Notes: generated by a model from the sequence alone, not told the origin. A stretch of 29,823 nt of DNA from BM524 sp041554435 (GCA_041554435.1 JBFFLX010000029.1:1-29823); one strand, 5' to 3'; counted from the first letter of the stretch, positions 16,794 through 24,806 are shown. Numbers and translations are program-made.

Positions 16794-17135
16794 TTAAAAT
16801 ACTCTGTCGAGAACTTCTACTACTTGCTCTTTCGACTGAATACTGCTTTTTGCTTCAACAACTTTTCCATTTTTATAATAAATTACAAATGGTAATCCCA
16901 TAAAGGATCTTGCTTCAGGTAGATTTCTGATTACTGCTGCTTCAGGACTATCAAAGGCCATATCGCGGAATTCTACATGTTTGTACTCATTTTGTAATTC
17001 TTCCATTACTCCGTAAACAGGAATACACATTGGACCCATACGGCCGCAGCAAACCATTACGTTTTCGTTTTCGCTTATTACCGATGCGTGCTCTTTAGCA
17101 TCGGCGATGTGTTTTAAATTTGTAGCTAAAATCAT
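16794..17135 (-). CDS. Thioredoxin-fold protein lacking the CxxC motif
   Basis: A 113-residue protein with the thioredoxin fold pattern: a beta strand, the active-site region CCGRMGPMCIPVYGVMEELQ, VEFRDMAFDS, and the cis-proline strand LPFVIYYKNGKVV. In the usual alignment (VMEEL with ILDEI of thioredoxin) the second active-site cysteine is C37, but the first is replaced by G34 (GPMC instead of CGPC). Two extra cysteines, C29 and C30, lie just upstream. It could still form a disulfide between C37 and C29/C30 or act as a one-cysteine or metal-binding variant. It is first in the trxB operon, implying reduction by that enzyme. Cytoplasmic; no signal peptide. Confidence 0.8.
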   Translation of the reverse strand: MILATNLKHIADAKEHASVISENENVMVCCGRMGPMCIPVYGVMEELQNEYKHVEFRDMAFDSPEAAVIRNLPEARSFMGLPFVIYYKNGKVVEAKSSIQSKEQVVEVLDRVF

Positions 17136-17279
17136 CCTTTTAATTTTTTTAAATATTTATGATTATACTCTATCATAAATTATGCCAAAAGGTGATATTA
17201 AAGCGATATATTCTTGTGGTTAATGGCTTAACAACTAACTATAAAAGAGGTAATTATTTAAATTTTACGAATATTAATG

Positions 17280-17304
17280 ATTTGTCATTTTTATACTGAC
17301 AAAT
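17280..17304 (-). terminator. Possible weak terminator after the NlpC/P60 gene
   Basis: ATTTGTCA (17280-17287) and TGACAAAT (17297-17304) form an 8-bp stem 9 bases beyond the NlpC/P60 stop codon. It lacks a U-tract on the minus strand, so termination is uncertain. Confidence 0.4.
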
Positions 17305-17312
17305 TGCTTTAT

Positions 17313-18083
17313 TTATTCAATTCTTTTAATTATTCTGAGTTTATGAGTGTACTTATTCTGACTTTTATTGAATATTCCATTGTGGTCGATATCATCAATT
17401 TTTACCTGAGCTGAGGAGTGTATTACCTTTTTATTATTCAATAAAATGCCCACATGAGTAATCAGTCCGTCTTCATTTTCAAAAAAAGCAAGGTCCTCTT
17501 CCTGAGCTTCTTCAATAAAATTTATTGTCTTTCCCAACTTTACCTGCATTGATGCGTCACGTGGTAAAAACTTACCCTTTAGTTTAAAACACATTTGCAC
17601 CAGGCCGCTACAATCGATACCAAAAATACTTCGACCTCCCCATAGGTAAGGACTACCCAAATACATTTTTGCTATGTCGATTAACTTGATATCCGATTCT
17701 TTATGGATGTAATTTCCTGTATAACTATAAGTTTTGTTTTCAATTTTAAAGGTTTCATTATCATAAAATGGAAGTCGGCTACCAAAGGTAAAGCGAACAC
17801 TATCCGATTTATCGGATGATGTGCTTAATGCGCTGTCGCTTAAGGAATAAGATCTTTTATCAGACGAGTATTTTCTGAACTCTTCTTCGCTAAACAAATG
17901 GAGTTGAAGTGAATTTACCCAACCAAAATAACTATCATCAACAGTGCTTATCAAGAACCATTCACCTAAAACTTCATTGACAAAAAATAAATCCCCGAAC
18001 AGCATTTGGTTAGTCATTTCACTTTTTTCTGATGGTTTCTCTCTTATTGCAACCAACGATTGTAGACAAATTCCGTGTTTCAT
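17313..18083 (-). CDS. SH3 / NlpC-P60 gamma-D-glutamyl endopeptidase, cytoplasmic type
   Basis: A 256-residue protein with a bacterial SH3-like domain at residues ~1-65 (REKPSEKSEMTNQMLFGDLF, WFLISTVDDSYFGWV), a second divergent SH3-like region, and a C-terminal NlpC/P60 domain. The catalytic cysteine is in YLWGGRSIFGIDCSGLVQMC, the histidine in LITHVGILL, and a further polar residue in KVIHSSAQVKID. This arrangement matches dipeptidyl-peptidase VI / YkfC-type enzymes, which cut the gamma-D-Glu-meso-DAP bond of free murein peptides. There is no signal peptide, consistent with peptide recycling in the cytoplasm rather than wall cleavage. Monocistronic, with a TATCTTTG promoter motif upstream that overlaps the divergent pgpH control region. 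Confidence 0.88.
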   Translation of the reverse strand: MKHGICLQSLVAIREKPSEKSEMTNQMLFGDLFFVNEVLGEWFLISTVDDSYFGWVNSLQLHLFSEEEFRKYSSDKRSYSLSDSALSTSSDKSDSVRFTFGSRLPFYDNETFKIENKTYSYTGNYIHKESDIKLIDIAKMYLGSPYLWGGRSIFGIDCSGLVQMCFKLKGKFLPRDASMQVKLGKTINFIEEAQEEDLAFFENEDGLITHVGILLNNKKVIHSSAQVKIDDIDHNGIFNKSQNKYTHKLRIIKRIE

Positions 18084-18144
18084 ATTTTAATATATGTTTT
18101 GTTAGCTTTTATGATTCTTTTACAATACTTTATGAGTAAAAGCG

Positions 18145-18152
18145 TATTTTTG
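18145..18152 (+). promoter_or_regulatory. -7 promoter element of the PgpH-like gene
   Basis: TATTTTTG fits TAnnTTTG and would give a 5' leader of about 110 bases to the ATG at 18272. Confidence 0.4.
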
Positions 18153-18168
18153 CATTTTACTTCTTAAA

Positions 18169-18176
18169 CAAAGATA
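18169..18176 (-). promoter_or_regulatory. -7 promoter element of the NlpC/P60 gene
   Basis: TATCTTTG on the minus strand, 86 bases before the NlpC/P60 ATG. It lies 16 bases from the plus-strand motif, so the two divergent promoters interleave. Confidence 0.5.
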
Positions 18177-18271
18177 AAGATAAACCATAAGTTGAAAAAA
18201 CATTTTATAAATTTTAAGGAATTTGGTTTAGTGAGGAGAAAAAATTTAATTTTGAAATATAATAAAGGGAA

Positions 18272-20338
18272 ATGAATAGGGTTTTTTCGAAAATACAAGA
18301 CAACTATTACAGCATATTTAAGATATTTTTATTCATATTAACTATAATTACGGTTATATGGGTTAGCCCGAAGGCGAATATTTTTAAGTATGAGTTTAGT
18401 GTTGGGAAACCATGGAATCATAGTGATCTTATTGCGCCTTTTGATTTTTCAATTTATAAAACTACCAAGCAGATAGAAGAGGAAAAGCAGCAAATTATTG
18501 ATAATTTTAAGCCCTATTTTAAATATGAGAGTAAGTTAATTGATGAAGGAAAGACAAGGCTTAGTAACGATTTTGATGAAGCCTGGATGCTCAACTATGA
18601 TGATAAAAAGAATGTAAAGAGAAAAAGGTTTAAGCGCATTCTAACCGACTTATATACTGAAGTAGAAAATAACGGGATTATTCAGCATAACGGGGTGCTG
18701 GATGGAAAGGATAAAGGAAGCATCATTAGGCTGATTAAAGGAAATGAGGTTGAAGAAAGGCGCCTTGAAAGTTTTTATGATATACGATCGGCCCACGAAT
18801 ATCTGTTTAAAGAAGTCGATAAACTTGAAAATGAGGATAGTACACTTTTTAAAAATCTGCTTAGTCAGTCGCTGGTGCAAAATGTGTTTTATGATGAGGA
18901 AGTTAGTGCCAACGATTTAAGTGAACTTATGAGTAACATCCTTCCTACCCACGGTTTGGTGCAAAAGGGAGAATTGATAATTAGTACAGGCGAACTTGTA
19001 ACAGTAGAGAAATATAGAATTTTAAGTTCCTTAAAGCGGGAATATGAAAGAGAAATTGGATCTGCCGATTCGAAGGTTTTTATAGTTGGTGGACTATCAA
19101 TACTAATAGTTTTAATGTTTTTGATAGAGTTCTTCTATTTTAGAATTTATCTTAGGGAGAAATATGAATCATTAAAAAACATTGTTCTTGTTCTGGTAAG
19201 TCAGGTTTTACTTATAACCATTTCTGATTTTGTTTTCTTTAACTATCCACACCTTGCATATATAATTCCATATGCAATTCTGCCAATAATTGTAACGGCA
19301 TTTATAAGTAGTCGTTTTGCAATTATTATTCATGTAATTACCATTTTAATACTTGGATTTTTTGCACCCAATAGTTTTGAGTTTTTCTATACTCAGTTTA
19401 CGGCGGGCTTTATTGCGATTTTTGCCGTTAAAAAACTCGATAAAAGAGCAGATATTTTCAGGGCATCAATTTATGTTTTTATAACCTATATGTTGGTGTA
19501 TTCCAGCATGTTGTTTGTACAGGAAGGAAGTCTTGACAATTTCTCTTTTACTTTCATGGAATATATTGCAGGAAGTTCAATATTATTGTTGCTGTCATTC
19601 CCTATCATATTTTTGTATGAAAAGATTTTTGGAATAATTACACATTTGAGTTTATTGGAATTGTCGAACACAAACAATCCTCTTTTGATGGAACTTTCGC
19701 AGAAAGCCCCCGGTACTTTTCAACATAGTTTGCAGGTAGCCAACCTTGCTTCCGATGTATTACACGAAATAGGTGGTGATGCATTACTGGCCAGAACAGG
19801 TGCTATATATCATGATATAGGAAAAATGAATAATCCTCTTTATTTTATTGAAAATCAGGGGGCAGGAGGTAATCCTCATGATGATATTCCTTATGAAGAA
19901 AGTGCTCGGATAATTATTGGACACGTTTTAGAAGGTATTGAAATGGCTCGAAAAGCCGGTTTGCCGGAACAAATTATCGACTTCATAAGAACGCATCACG
20001 GTACGAGAAGAGTTGAATATTTTTACCGTTTGGAGAAGAAGTTAAATCCCGGAGTTGAAATCGACAAATCAGAATTTACATATCACGGACCTGCTCCATT
20101 TTCCAAAGAAACAGCAGTGGTAATGATGGCCGATTCTGTGGAAGCCGCCTCTAAAAGTTTAAAGCAGCCTACCGAACAAAACATTAATGATTTAGTGGAT
20201 AATATTATCGATGATCATCTTAGTAATGATCAGTTTCATAATGCTAATATTACAATGAAAGATATATCTATTAGTCGTAAGGTGTTAAAAAAGAAATTGT
20301 TGAGTATTAATCATGTCAGGATTGCTTATCCTGATTAA
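18272..20338 (+). CDS. pgpH: PgpH-like 7TM-HD phosphohydrolase (c-di-AMP phosphodiesterase family)
   Basis: A 688-residue membrane protein with the PgpH architecture: an N-terminal membrane segment (IFLFILTIITVIWVS), a large extracytoplasmic 7TMR-HDED domain, about seven transmembrane helices between residues ~265 and ~460, and a cytoplasmic HD domain. HD residues are H485 (FQHSLQVANLA), H514-D515 (AIYHDIGKM) and H575-H576 (RTHHGT), followed by the conserved MMADSVEAASKSL. Members of this family hydrolyse cyclic di-AMP, linking turgor and cell-wall homeostasis. All metal ligands are present, so it should be active. Divergent from the NlpC/P60 gene, and its stop is 6 bases from that of the convergent WbqC gene. 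Confidence 0.92.
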   Translation: MNRVFSKIQDNYYSIFKIFLFILTIITVIWVSPKANIFKYEFSVGKPWNHSDLIAPFDFSIYKTTKQIEEEKQQIIDNFKPYFKYESKLIDEGKTRLSNDFDEAWMLNYDDKKNVKRKRFKRILTDLYTEVENNGIIQHNGVLDGKDKGSIIRLIKGNEVEERRLESFYDIRSAHEYLFKEVDKLENEDSTLFKNLLSQSLVQNVFYDEEVSANDLSELMSNILPTHGLVQKGELIISTGELVTVEKYRILSSLKREYEREIGSADSKVFIVGGLSILIVLMFLIEFFYFRIYLREKYESLKNIVLVLVSQVLLITISDFVFFNYPHLAYIIPYAILPIIVTAFISSRFAIIIHVITILILGFFAPNSFEFFYTQFTAGFIAIFAVKKLDKRADIFRASIYVFITYMLVYSSMLFVQEGSLDNFSFTFMEYIAGSSILLLLSFPIIFLYEKIFGIITHLSLLELSNTNNPLLMELSQKAPGTFQHSLQVANLASDVLHEIGGDALLARTGAIYHDIGKMNNPLYFIENQGAGGNPHDDIPYEESARIIIGHVLEGIEMARKAGLPEQIIDFIRTHHGTRRVEYFYRLEKKLNPGVEIDKSEFTYHGPAPFSKETAVVMMADSVEAASKSLKQPTEQNINDLVDNIIDDHLSNDQFHNANITMKDISISRKVLKKKLLSINHVRIAYPD

Positions 20339-20344
20339 TGAAGA

Positions 20345-20965
20345 TTATATTTTTTTTAGGTTTTCCACATAATATCTTGCCTCGGGTCCCAGATTGAAAA
20401 TCAAGTCGAGTATGCTCAAATTTTCAATAAATCCATGCCTTTCACCAAAAACTTGTATGTATTCACCGAAAATTAAATTATTGGATTTTTTTGGAGAAAT
20501 ATTGAAGCGATAATCGTTTGGATATTCATTAGGTTTAATGAATGTGTTTGAAAAATTTATTTGTTTGTCTATTTCCAGTAATTTCAAAATCACTTTTAAT
20601 AGTGAATTATTTAAATGGACTAGTTTATCATATTCTTTAAACAACTCTTCACTTATCTCTTCTTTATAATACTCAAAGAAAGGGGAGTTCCTATAGGCTG
20701 TTTCTATTGTTTTCCAATGATTAGTTTTCCACTTATCTATGTCGCTTATTAATATTTCATTAGTTTTAGTATTGTTGCCTTTAGGTTTTGTAACAGGAAT
20801 ACTTAAGGCCATTAATCCCATTTCCGAATAAATATTAAATCTGTTTCTATAGGTTTGTTTTTTATATGTTTCCCACGTATCAATTACAATATTTTCCGAT
20901 TTTAGAATATGATAAAAATATTCAATGGGAGGATTATATGCAGTAGATAAATATGTGGTTTCCAT
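20345..20965 (-). CDS. WbqC-like family protein
   Basis: A 206-residue protein beginning METTYLSTAYNPPIEYFYHI and continuing with ETYKKQTYRNRFNIYSEMG, ALSIPVTKPKGNNTKTNEI and WKTNHWKTIETAYRNSPFFEYY, which together are the WbqC family signature (PF08889). WbqC proteins are often encoded in O-antigen or other polysaccharide loci, but their biochemical role is unresolved. A GTG start at 20989 would lie inside the upstream terminator stem; the ATG at 20965 gives the conserved start. There is almost no space between that terminator and the ATG, so the gene depends either on read-through from the thioredoxin operon or on a promoter embedded in the terminator's T-tract (TATTTTTG, minus strand, 20971-20978). 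Confidence 0.88.
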   Translation of the reverse strand: METTYLSTAYNPPIEYFYHILKSENIVIDTWETYKKQTYRNRFNIYSEMGLMALSIPVTKPKGNNTKTNEILISDIDKWKTNHWKTIETAYRNSPFFEYYKEEISEELFKEYDKLVHLNNSLLKVILKLLEIDKQINFSNTFIKPNEYPNDYRFNISPKKSNNLIFGEYIQVFGERHGFIENLSILDLIFNLGPEARYYVENLKKI

Positions 20966-20977
20966 AATTACAAAAAT

Positions 20978-21014
20978 AAAAAAAGCCACCTTCCCTCAGG
21001 AAAGATGGCTTTTT
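20978..21014 (-). terminator. Terminator of the tandem thioredoxin operon
   Basis: In minus-strand RNA GCCAUCUUUCC pairs with GGAAGGUGGC (one G-U, one bulge) around a short loop and is followed by UUUUUUUAUUUUU. It lies 16 bases past the thioredoxin stop codon. Confidence 0.85.
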
Positions 21015-21029
21015 TTATTTCATTTATTT

Positions 21030-21395
21030 TTACTTGGCTTCAGCGCCTTTTAAAAGTACATCATTAATTGCCTGAATTAATGATTCCTTTGGTAAAGCAC
21101 CCTGAGCCATTTGTGGCTGACCATCAGCAGGACAGAAAAGTAAAGAAGGAATACTTCTTATACCGAAAGCAGCTGATAATTCAGTTTCGTCTTCTGTATT
21201 TACTTTGTAGATATTAATCTTTCCATCGTATTCTTTTGATAATTCCTCCAATATTGGAGATACAATTTTACAAGGTTGGCACCAATCAGCATAAAAATCA
21301 ATTATACAAGGTAATTTGCCTTCAAAAGTCCAATCTTTATTCTTTTCATAGTTAAATACTTTCTCAAGAAAAGTTTCTTTTGTTAAATGTTCCAT
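21030..21395 (-). CDS. Thioredoxin, cytoplasmic (WCQPC)
   Basis: A 121-residue thioredoxin with an intact active site DFYADWCQPCKIVSPILEEL (C39 and C42) and the cis-proline motif IRSIPSLLFCP. The central residues are QP rather than the usual GP, which should change redox potential or partner choice. There is a short N-terminal extension of about 15 residues before the fold and no signal peptide, so it acts in the cytoplasm. It is the second gene of a tandem pair, 5 bases after the lipoprotein thioredoxin, and shares long blocks with it (FYADWCxPCKxVxPIxxE; IRSIPSxLFxP; GALPKESxIQ), so the pair arose by duplication. An extra cysteine (FCPADG) follows the cis-proline strand. Likely reduced by the TrxB encoded at 15816-16742. 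Confidence 0.94.
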   Translation of the reverse strand: MEHLTKETFLEKVFNYEKNKDWTFEGKLPCIIDFYADWCQPCKIVSPILEELSKEYDGKINIYKVNTEDETELSAAFGIRSIPSLLFCPADGQPQMAQGALPKESLIQAINDVLLKGAEAK

Positions 21396-21400
21396 GTTTA

Positions 21401-21910
21401 TTATTTATTTTTTAAAAGTTCGTTATCAATTATTTGAATGTAAGATTCCTTAGGTAATGCACCTGTCTTCATACTAGGTTTTCCTTCACTTGGTACAAAT
21501 AATACCGAAGGAATTGATCTAATCCTGAATATGCTTGCAAGTTCTCTTTCTTTATCAGTATCGATTTTGTAAATCTTAACTTTTCCTTCATATTTCTGTG
21601 CCATTTCATCCATGATAGGAGCAACCATCTTACAAGGTTTACACCAATCTGCATAAAAGTCTATTACACAAGGAGTTTCTCCTTTATAAACCCATTCTTC
21701 CGGATTTTCTTCAAAATTCCATACCTTTTCTTTAAACGTTTCCAGGGTTAAATACTCCGGTTTCGTAATATTGGCATCTTCTTTTTCGTTGGTAATACTT
21801 AAGATTTTACCATCATTTGTTACTTCATGCTCCTGATTTCCAATACTGGTAGAACAACTAATAATTCCAAATGGAATAAGAAATACTAAAAAAACAACTA
21901 ATTTGTTCAT
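21401..21910 (-). CDS. Thioredoxin-domain lipoprotein (WCKPC)
   Basis: A 169-residue protein: lipoprotein signal MNKLVVFLVFLIPFGIISC (lipid-bearing C19), a ~45-residue polar linker, then a thioredoxin domain with DFYADWCKPCKMVAPIMDEM (C90 and C93) and cis-proline motif IRSIPSVLFVP. It should act in the envelope, probably the periplasm, on exported proteins or in a reducing relay. A TTG at 21916 would add two residues; the ATG at 21910 is preferred. First gene of the pair with the cytoplasmic thioredoxin, behind a TATCTTTG promoter motif. How an envelope thioredoxin is kept reduced is not shown: no DsbD/CcdA-like gene is in the window. Confidence 0.93.
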   Translation of the reverse strand: MNKLVVFLVFLIPFGIISCSTSIGNQEHEVTNDGKILSITNEKEDANITKPEYLTLETFKEKVWNFEENPEEWVYKGETPCVIDFYADWCKPCKMVAPIMDEMAQKYEGKVKIYKIDTDKERELASIFRIRSIPSVLFVPSEGKPSMKTGALPKESYIQIIDNELLKNK

Positions 21911-21947
21911 AAACAATTTGTTATATATTTGTTATTAAATAATTTTG

Positions 21948-21955
21948 CAAAGATA
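21948..21955 (-). promoter_or_regulatory. -7 promoter element of the thioredoxin pair
   Basis: TATCTTTG on the minus strand, 38 bases before the ATG at 21910; it mirrors the same octamer on the plus strand at 21992. Confidence 0.5.
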
Positions 21956-21991
21956 TAATTAAATTTTATATCGCATTAATATCACTTTGAT

Positions 21992-21999
21992 TATCTTTG
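21992..21999 (+). promoter_or_regulatory. -7 promoter element of the zinc-ribbon gene
   Basis: TATCTTTG on the plus strand, 34 bases before the ATG at 22034, consistent with independent transcription of the small zinc-ribbon gene. Confidence 0.5.
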
Positions 22000-22033
22000 T
22001 CAAAAATTATTCCATTGACATAAATTTAAGTTC

Positions 22034-22483
22034 ATGACAAGTTTAAAAATAGAAAATTTAAATATTCATTTAGAAAAATTTCACAAAGTTTTTAAGGACG
22101 ATGAAGATTGTTTGGAAGTACTTGCAGGAATGAAATGGTCGGATGGGTTTATCTGTTCAAAATGCGGAAACACTAATTACTGTAGTGGTAAGAGTGCTTT
22201 CTCCAGGCGATGTACTAAATGTAAAAAGGAAGAATCGGCCACTGCAAATACAATCTTTCACCGTTGTAAATTCTCTCTAAAAAAGGCATTTGAAATACTA
22301 TTGATGGCTTGTCAGGCTCCTGCCATATCGTCATATAAAATAAGTGAGTATCTTGATCTTCGTCATATGACCTGTTATTCTTTCAAGAAAAAAATTATGG
22401 ATTGTCGTGAAAATACAAGTGATAATAAATTCGTTGCTCAACTTATTTCCCAAATAAATACTAAAATAAACTCAATGGCATAA
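22034..22483 (+). CDS. Stand-alone IS1595-type zinc-ribbon protein (no transposase catalytic domain)
   Basis: A 149-residue protein matching only the N-terminal part of IS1595-family transposases. The zinc ribbon is C41-x2-C44 (FICSKCGN) and C60-x2-C63 (RRCTKCKKEESATANTIFH), followed by the helical segment FSLKKAFEILLMACQAPAIS and an HTH-like stretch (SSYKISEYLDLRHMTCYSFKKKIM). The DDE-type nuclease domain that would follow in a transposase is absent. The gene is not a visible fragment: it has a consensus promoter motif, a normal ATG and stop, and a terminator right after it; no inverted-repeat ends are seen. It is therefore probably a domesticated DNA-binding protein or regulator. The divergent thioredoxin operon shares its control region, so autoregulation or trx regulation is possible. 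Confidence 0.8.
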   Translation: MTSLKIENLNIHLEKFHKVFKDDEDCLEVLAGMKWSDGFICSKCGNTNYCSGKSAFSRRCTKCKKEESATANTIFHRCKFSLKKAFEILLMACQAPAISSYKISEYLDLRHMTCYSFKKKIMDCRENTSDNKFVAQLISQINTKINSMA

Positions 22484-22515
22484 AAAAAGCGCTCTCCATC
22501 GAAAGCGCTTTTTAA
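22483..22515 (+). terminator. Terminator of the zinc-ribbon gene, probably bidirectional
   Basis: AAAAAGCGCT pairs with AGCGCTTTTT around a ~10-base loop directly after the stop codon; the A/T arms make it usable also by the convergent protease gene (stop at 22532). Confidence 0.9.
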
Positions 22516-22531
22516 TTTTATACTATATTTT

Positions 22532-24619
22532 TTACTTTACAATAAGCCTTCTGTTTACAACAGTGTTATCGCCATTAATGCTTAGAATATAAATTCCTTT
22601 TGGCTGATTACTCAAATCAATTTTTGAGTTATAAATACCTGATGCATTTTTGAGTTGCGTTCTGTTTACAAGTTTACCACTAATATCAGTAACTACTAAT
22701 TCTACATTTTCACTGGTTTGTTCTTCAAAGTTTACATTGAAAACTCCATCTGAAGGATTAGGATAAATAGTAAGGTTGATGTTGTTGTCAGGATTTTCAT
22801 TAACGCCAACTCCATCAATATAATATTCTGCTGTCCAACCTTCGCCTCTAACAGAACTATTAGTATTCCAGGTAATAAACATAGTGCTGGATTCTAGAAC
22901 TATGGGTTCCGGAATTTCATCCCCTGAAAGGGTTGCAACAACCTGATTGCTAGAATTATAAACCGTTACTTTGTCTTTGTCAAGTTCGGTGTTGAATTCA
23001 GTAAATTCGAGTGTTATTTTAACTGCCTCAGGATTTTGAATTACAAATACACAAGTTGAATTATTGTTATAAAAGAAGTCGCCGCTACCATCACTAAAGG
23101 TTCCTGTAGGTTCAGTAAAGTTGTTCGAATTACTGCACCATGCAGGTGATGAGGATGTGTATTCGGCTTTAAAGCCTGATGCTGAACCAGTAGAACTAAA
23201 AGTGATAAACATTTCATTACCATCATAATTTATCTGACTGGGTATGGTTGATCCCGAATATTCTCCTAATAATTCTCCATCTGAACTATTTCCACCATAT
23301 ACTCTTAAAATATCATTGGAGTTTGTATTAAATTCAACAAATGATAGATTAATTGATTCAATTGAGTCGATTTCTGTTTGAGGTGATATTAACCATGAAG
23401 CCTGAACTCCTGAAGGATAATCTTCCACAGGACCGCTGCCATCAGTAAATGAACCTGATTTAAATGGTAGGGTATAATTACCATCTGCAATATATGGGTA
23501 ATTATTATCTCCCGGAACTATGCTTCTTACCATTCCCTGGCCGCTATTATAGCCTCCCACATCATACAATGTAAAAAATCCGTTTCCTGAACCACTCCAT
23601 CCAAAATTAAAGTGATAATAATTCATCCCTTCATAAGCATCGCAAACAAACGCATGACCTCCGCTACTGCTATATCCTGAATAATATAATGGTTTTCCTG
23701 CGTCAAGGTCTTGTTGCATATAGTTTTCCCAAACGGACGTAGAATAATTATTTTTCTCAATATAAGCAGCTGATGTTGAATAGTTAAAATGATTCTCAAG
23801 TGCAGAAGGAACATCCCAACTGTATGAACCTGAACCGTCAGCACTAAAATGCATCTCTACGGACACTGCTGCATGAAATCCTATCAGCGCTATATCCCAT
23901 GGATTATCATTGCTTATAACATCCTGCATTCCATTCCAGTTGTAAGTAGTATCGTAATCTGCTGAAATTGTTCCGTAAGGATACTGATAATATGAATCCG
24001 ATCCTGAACCACTATTAGGATATCTCCAATAATGCATAATTTGAGACATTGCTGTGGCTACACAACCAACATAAACATGCCCCCCTGGCCCGGCTTCATC
24101 TTCAGGACAAAGCAAATTATAAGGAGCATCCTGATTCCAAAGTGCAGTTAATAAGGGAGTTGTAACATCTCTATTAGCTGCCAATAATTGTTGTGGCTCA
24201 CTATTAATATACTTATCCCATTGGGAAGAAATATCTTTATCAGCAATAATATTGTTTTCTTTAATGTAATTGTACTGATCAACATAATGTTGCATCCAAC
24301 TGCTGAAATTATAGTTTATTTGCTCATTTGTAGGGTAGGTTCCATCCATATTATAACCTAATACAGGTGATGTGGCATCTTCTGCTGATACAACAACCCA
24401 TCCTTCACTAAAATTAAAAACGTAATAAGCATTTTCAACTTTATAAGTTTCATTAATAATAATGTCGGAGTAATTAATTTTATATCCGAATACAGATGCC
24501 TTCTCGAAATAAAAATTTTTGGCTACTTTTTCTGCTTTGCTAAGCGGTATATCTTTAGCAAAGATTGCAGTTGTTATAAATACTGCTAAAATTAAACTTA
24601 TAATTAATCTTGGTTTCAT
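22532..24619 (-). CDS. Secreted C10 (streptopain-like) cysteine protease with CUB-like domains and T9SS signal
   Basis: A 695-residue secreted protease. Order: signal peptide (IISLILAVFITTAIFA), a Spi-type inhibitory prodomain (residues ~20-120, FNFSEGWVVVSAEDATSPVLGY), and a C10 peptidase domain with catalytic C186 (HVYVGCVATAMSQIMHYW), H322 (SGGHAFVCDAY) and the family signature FNFGWSGSGNGFF. Two CUB-like beta-sandwiches follow (FTDGSGPVEDYPSG...; FSDGSGDFFYNN...), then a T9SS type A sorting domain (LTIYPNPSDGVFNV ... KGIYILSINGDNTVVNRRLIVK). It should be exported by the type IX system and kept inactive until the prodomain is removed. C10 relatives include streptopain and interpain. Monocistronic, with a TATATTTG promoter motif and a shared terminator. 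Confidence 0.95.
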   Translation of the reverse strand: MKPRLIISLILAVFITTAIFAKDIPLSKAEKVAKNFYFEKASVFGYKINYSDIIINETYKVENAYYVFNFSEGWVVVSAEDATSPVLGYNMDGTYPTNEQINYNFSSWMQHYVDQYNYIKENNIIADKDISSQWDKYINSEPQQLLAANRDVTTPLLTALWNQDAPYNLLCPEDEAGPGGHVYVGCVATAMSQIMHYWRYPNSGSGSDSYYQYPYGTISADYDTTYNWNGMQDVISNDNPWDIALIGFHAAVSVEMHFSADGSGSYSWDVPSALENHFNYSTSAAYIEKNNYSTSVWENYMQQDLDAGKPLYYSGYSSSGGHAFVCDAYEGMNYYHFNFGWSGSGNGFFTLYDVGGYNSGQGMVRSIVPGDNNYPYIADGNYTLPFKSGSFTDGSGPVEDYPSGVQASWLISPQTEIDSIESINLSFVEFNTNSNDILRVYGGNSSDGELLGEYSGSTIPSQINYDGNEMFITFSSTGSASGFKAEYTSSSPAWCSNSNNFTEPTGTFSDGSGDFFYNNNSTCVFVIQNPEAVKITLEFTEFNTELDKDKVTVYNSSNQVVATLSGDEIPEPIVLESSTMFITWNTNSSVRGEGWTAEYYIDGVGVNENPDNNINLTIYPNPSDGVFNVNFEEQTSENVELVVTDISGKLVNRTQLKNASGIYNSKIDLSNQPKGIYILSINGDNTVVNRRLIVK

Positions 24620-24650
24620 AGAATAAATTGTGTTTGATTCTTAATGCGCG

Positions 24651-24658
24651 CAAATATA
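24651..24658 (-). promoter_or_regulatory. -7 promoter element of the C10 protease gene
   Basis: TATATTTG on the minus strand, 32 bases before the ATG at 24619, fits TAnnTTTG. Confidence 0.45.
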
Positions 24659-24771
24659 CTTGTTTAAGCATATTATACGGCTATACTTACTAATTTGTAA
24701 TCAATTTAATAAACCTAATGACATTTGTTATCACAGATTAGTTGCCCTGATGTAATTCCTGACAATTTACC

Positions 24772-24806
24772 CGGGATTATATTTTAGTTTTTTTAGTATA
24801 ATCCTG
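24772..24806 (+). promoter_or_regulatory. Hairpin upstream of hutI
   Basis: GGATTATA (24774-24781) pairs with TATAATCC (24797-24804), extendable to ~10 bp, around a T-rich loop, 60 bases before the hutI ATG. It could be a leader structure or operator; no T-tract follows, so it is not a classical terminator. Confidence 0.4.

Noticed and set aside
22034..22483. Complete IS1595 insertion sequence
   Set aside because: No DDE nuclease domain, no terminal inverted repeats and no target duplication are visible.
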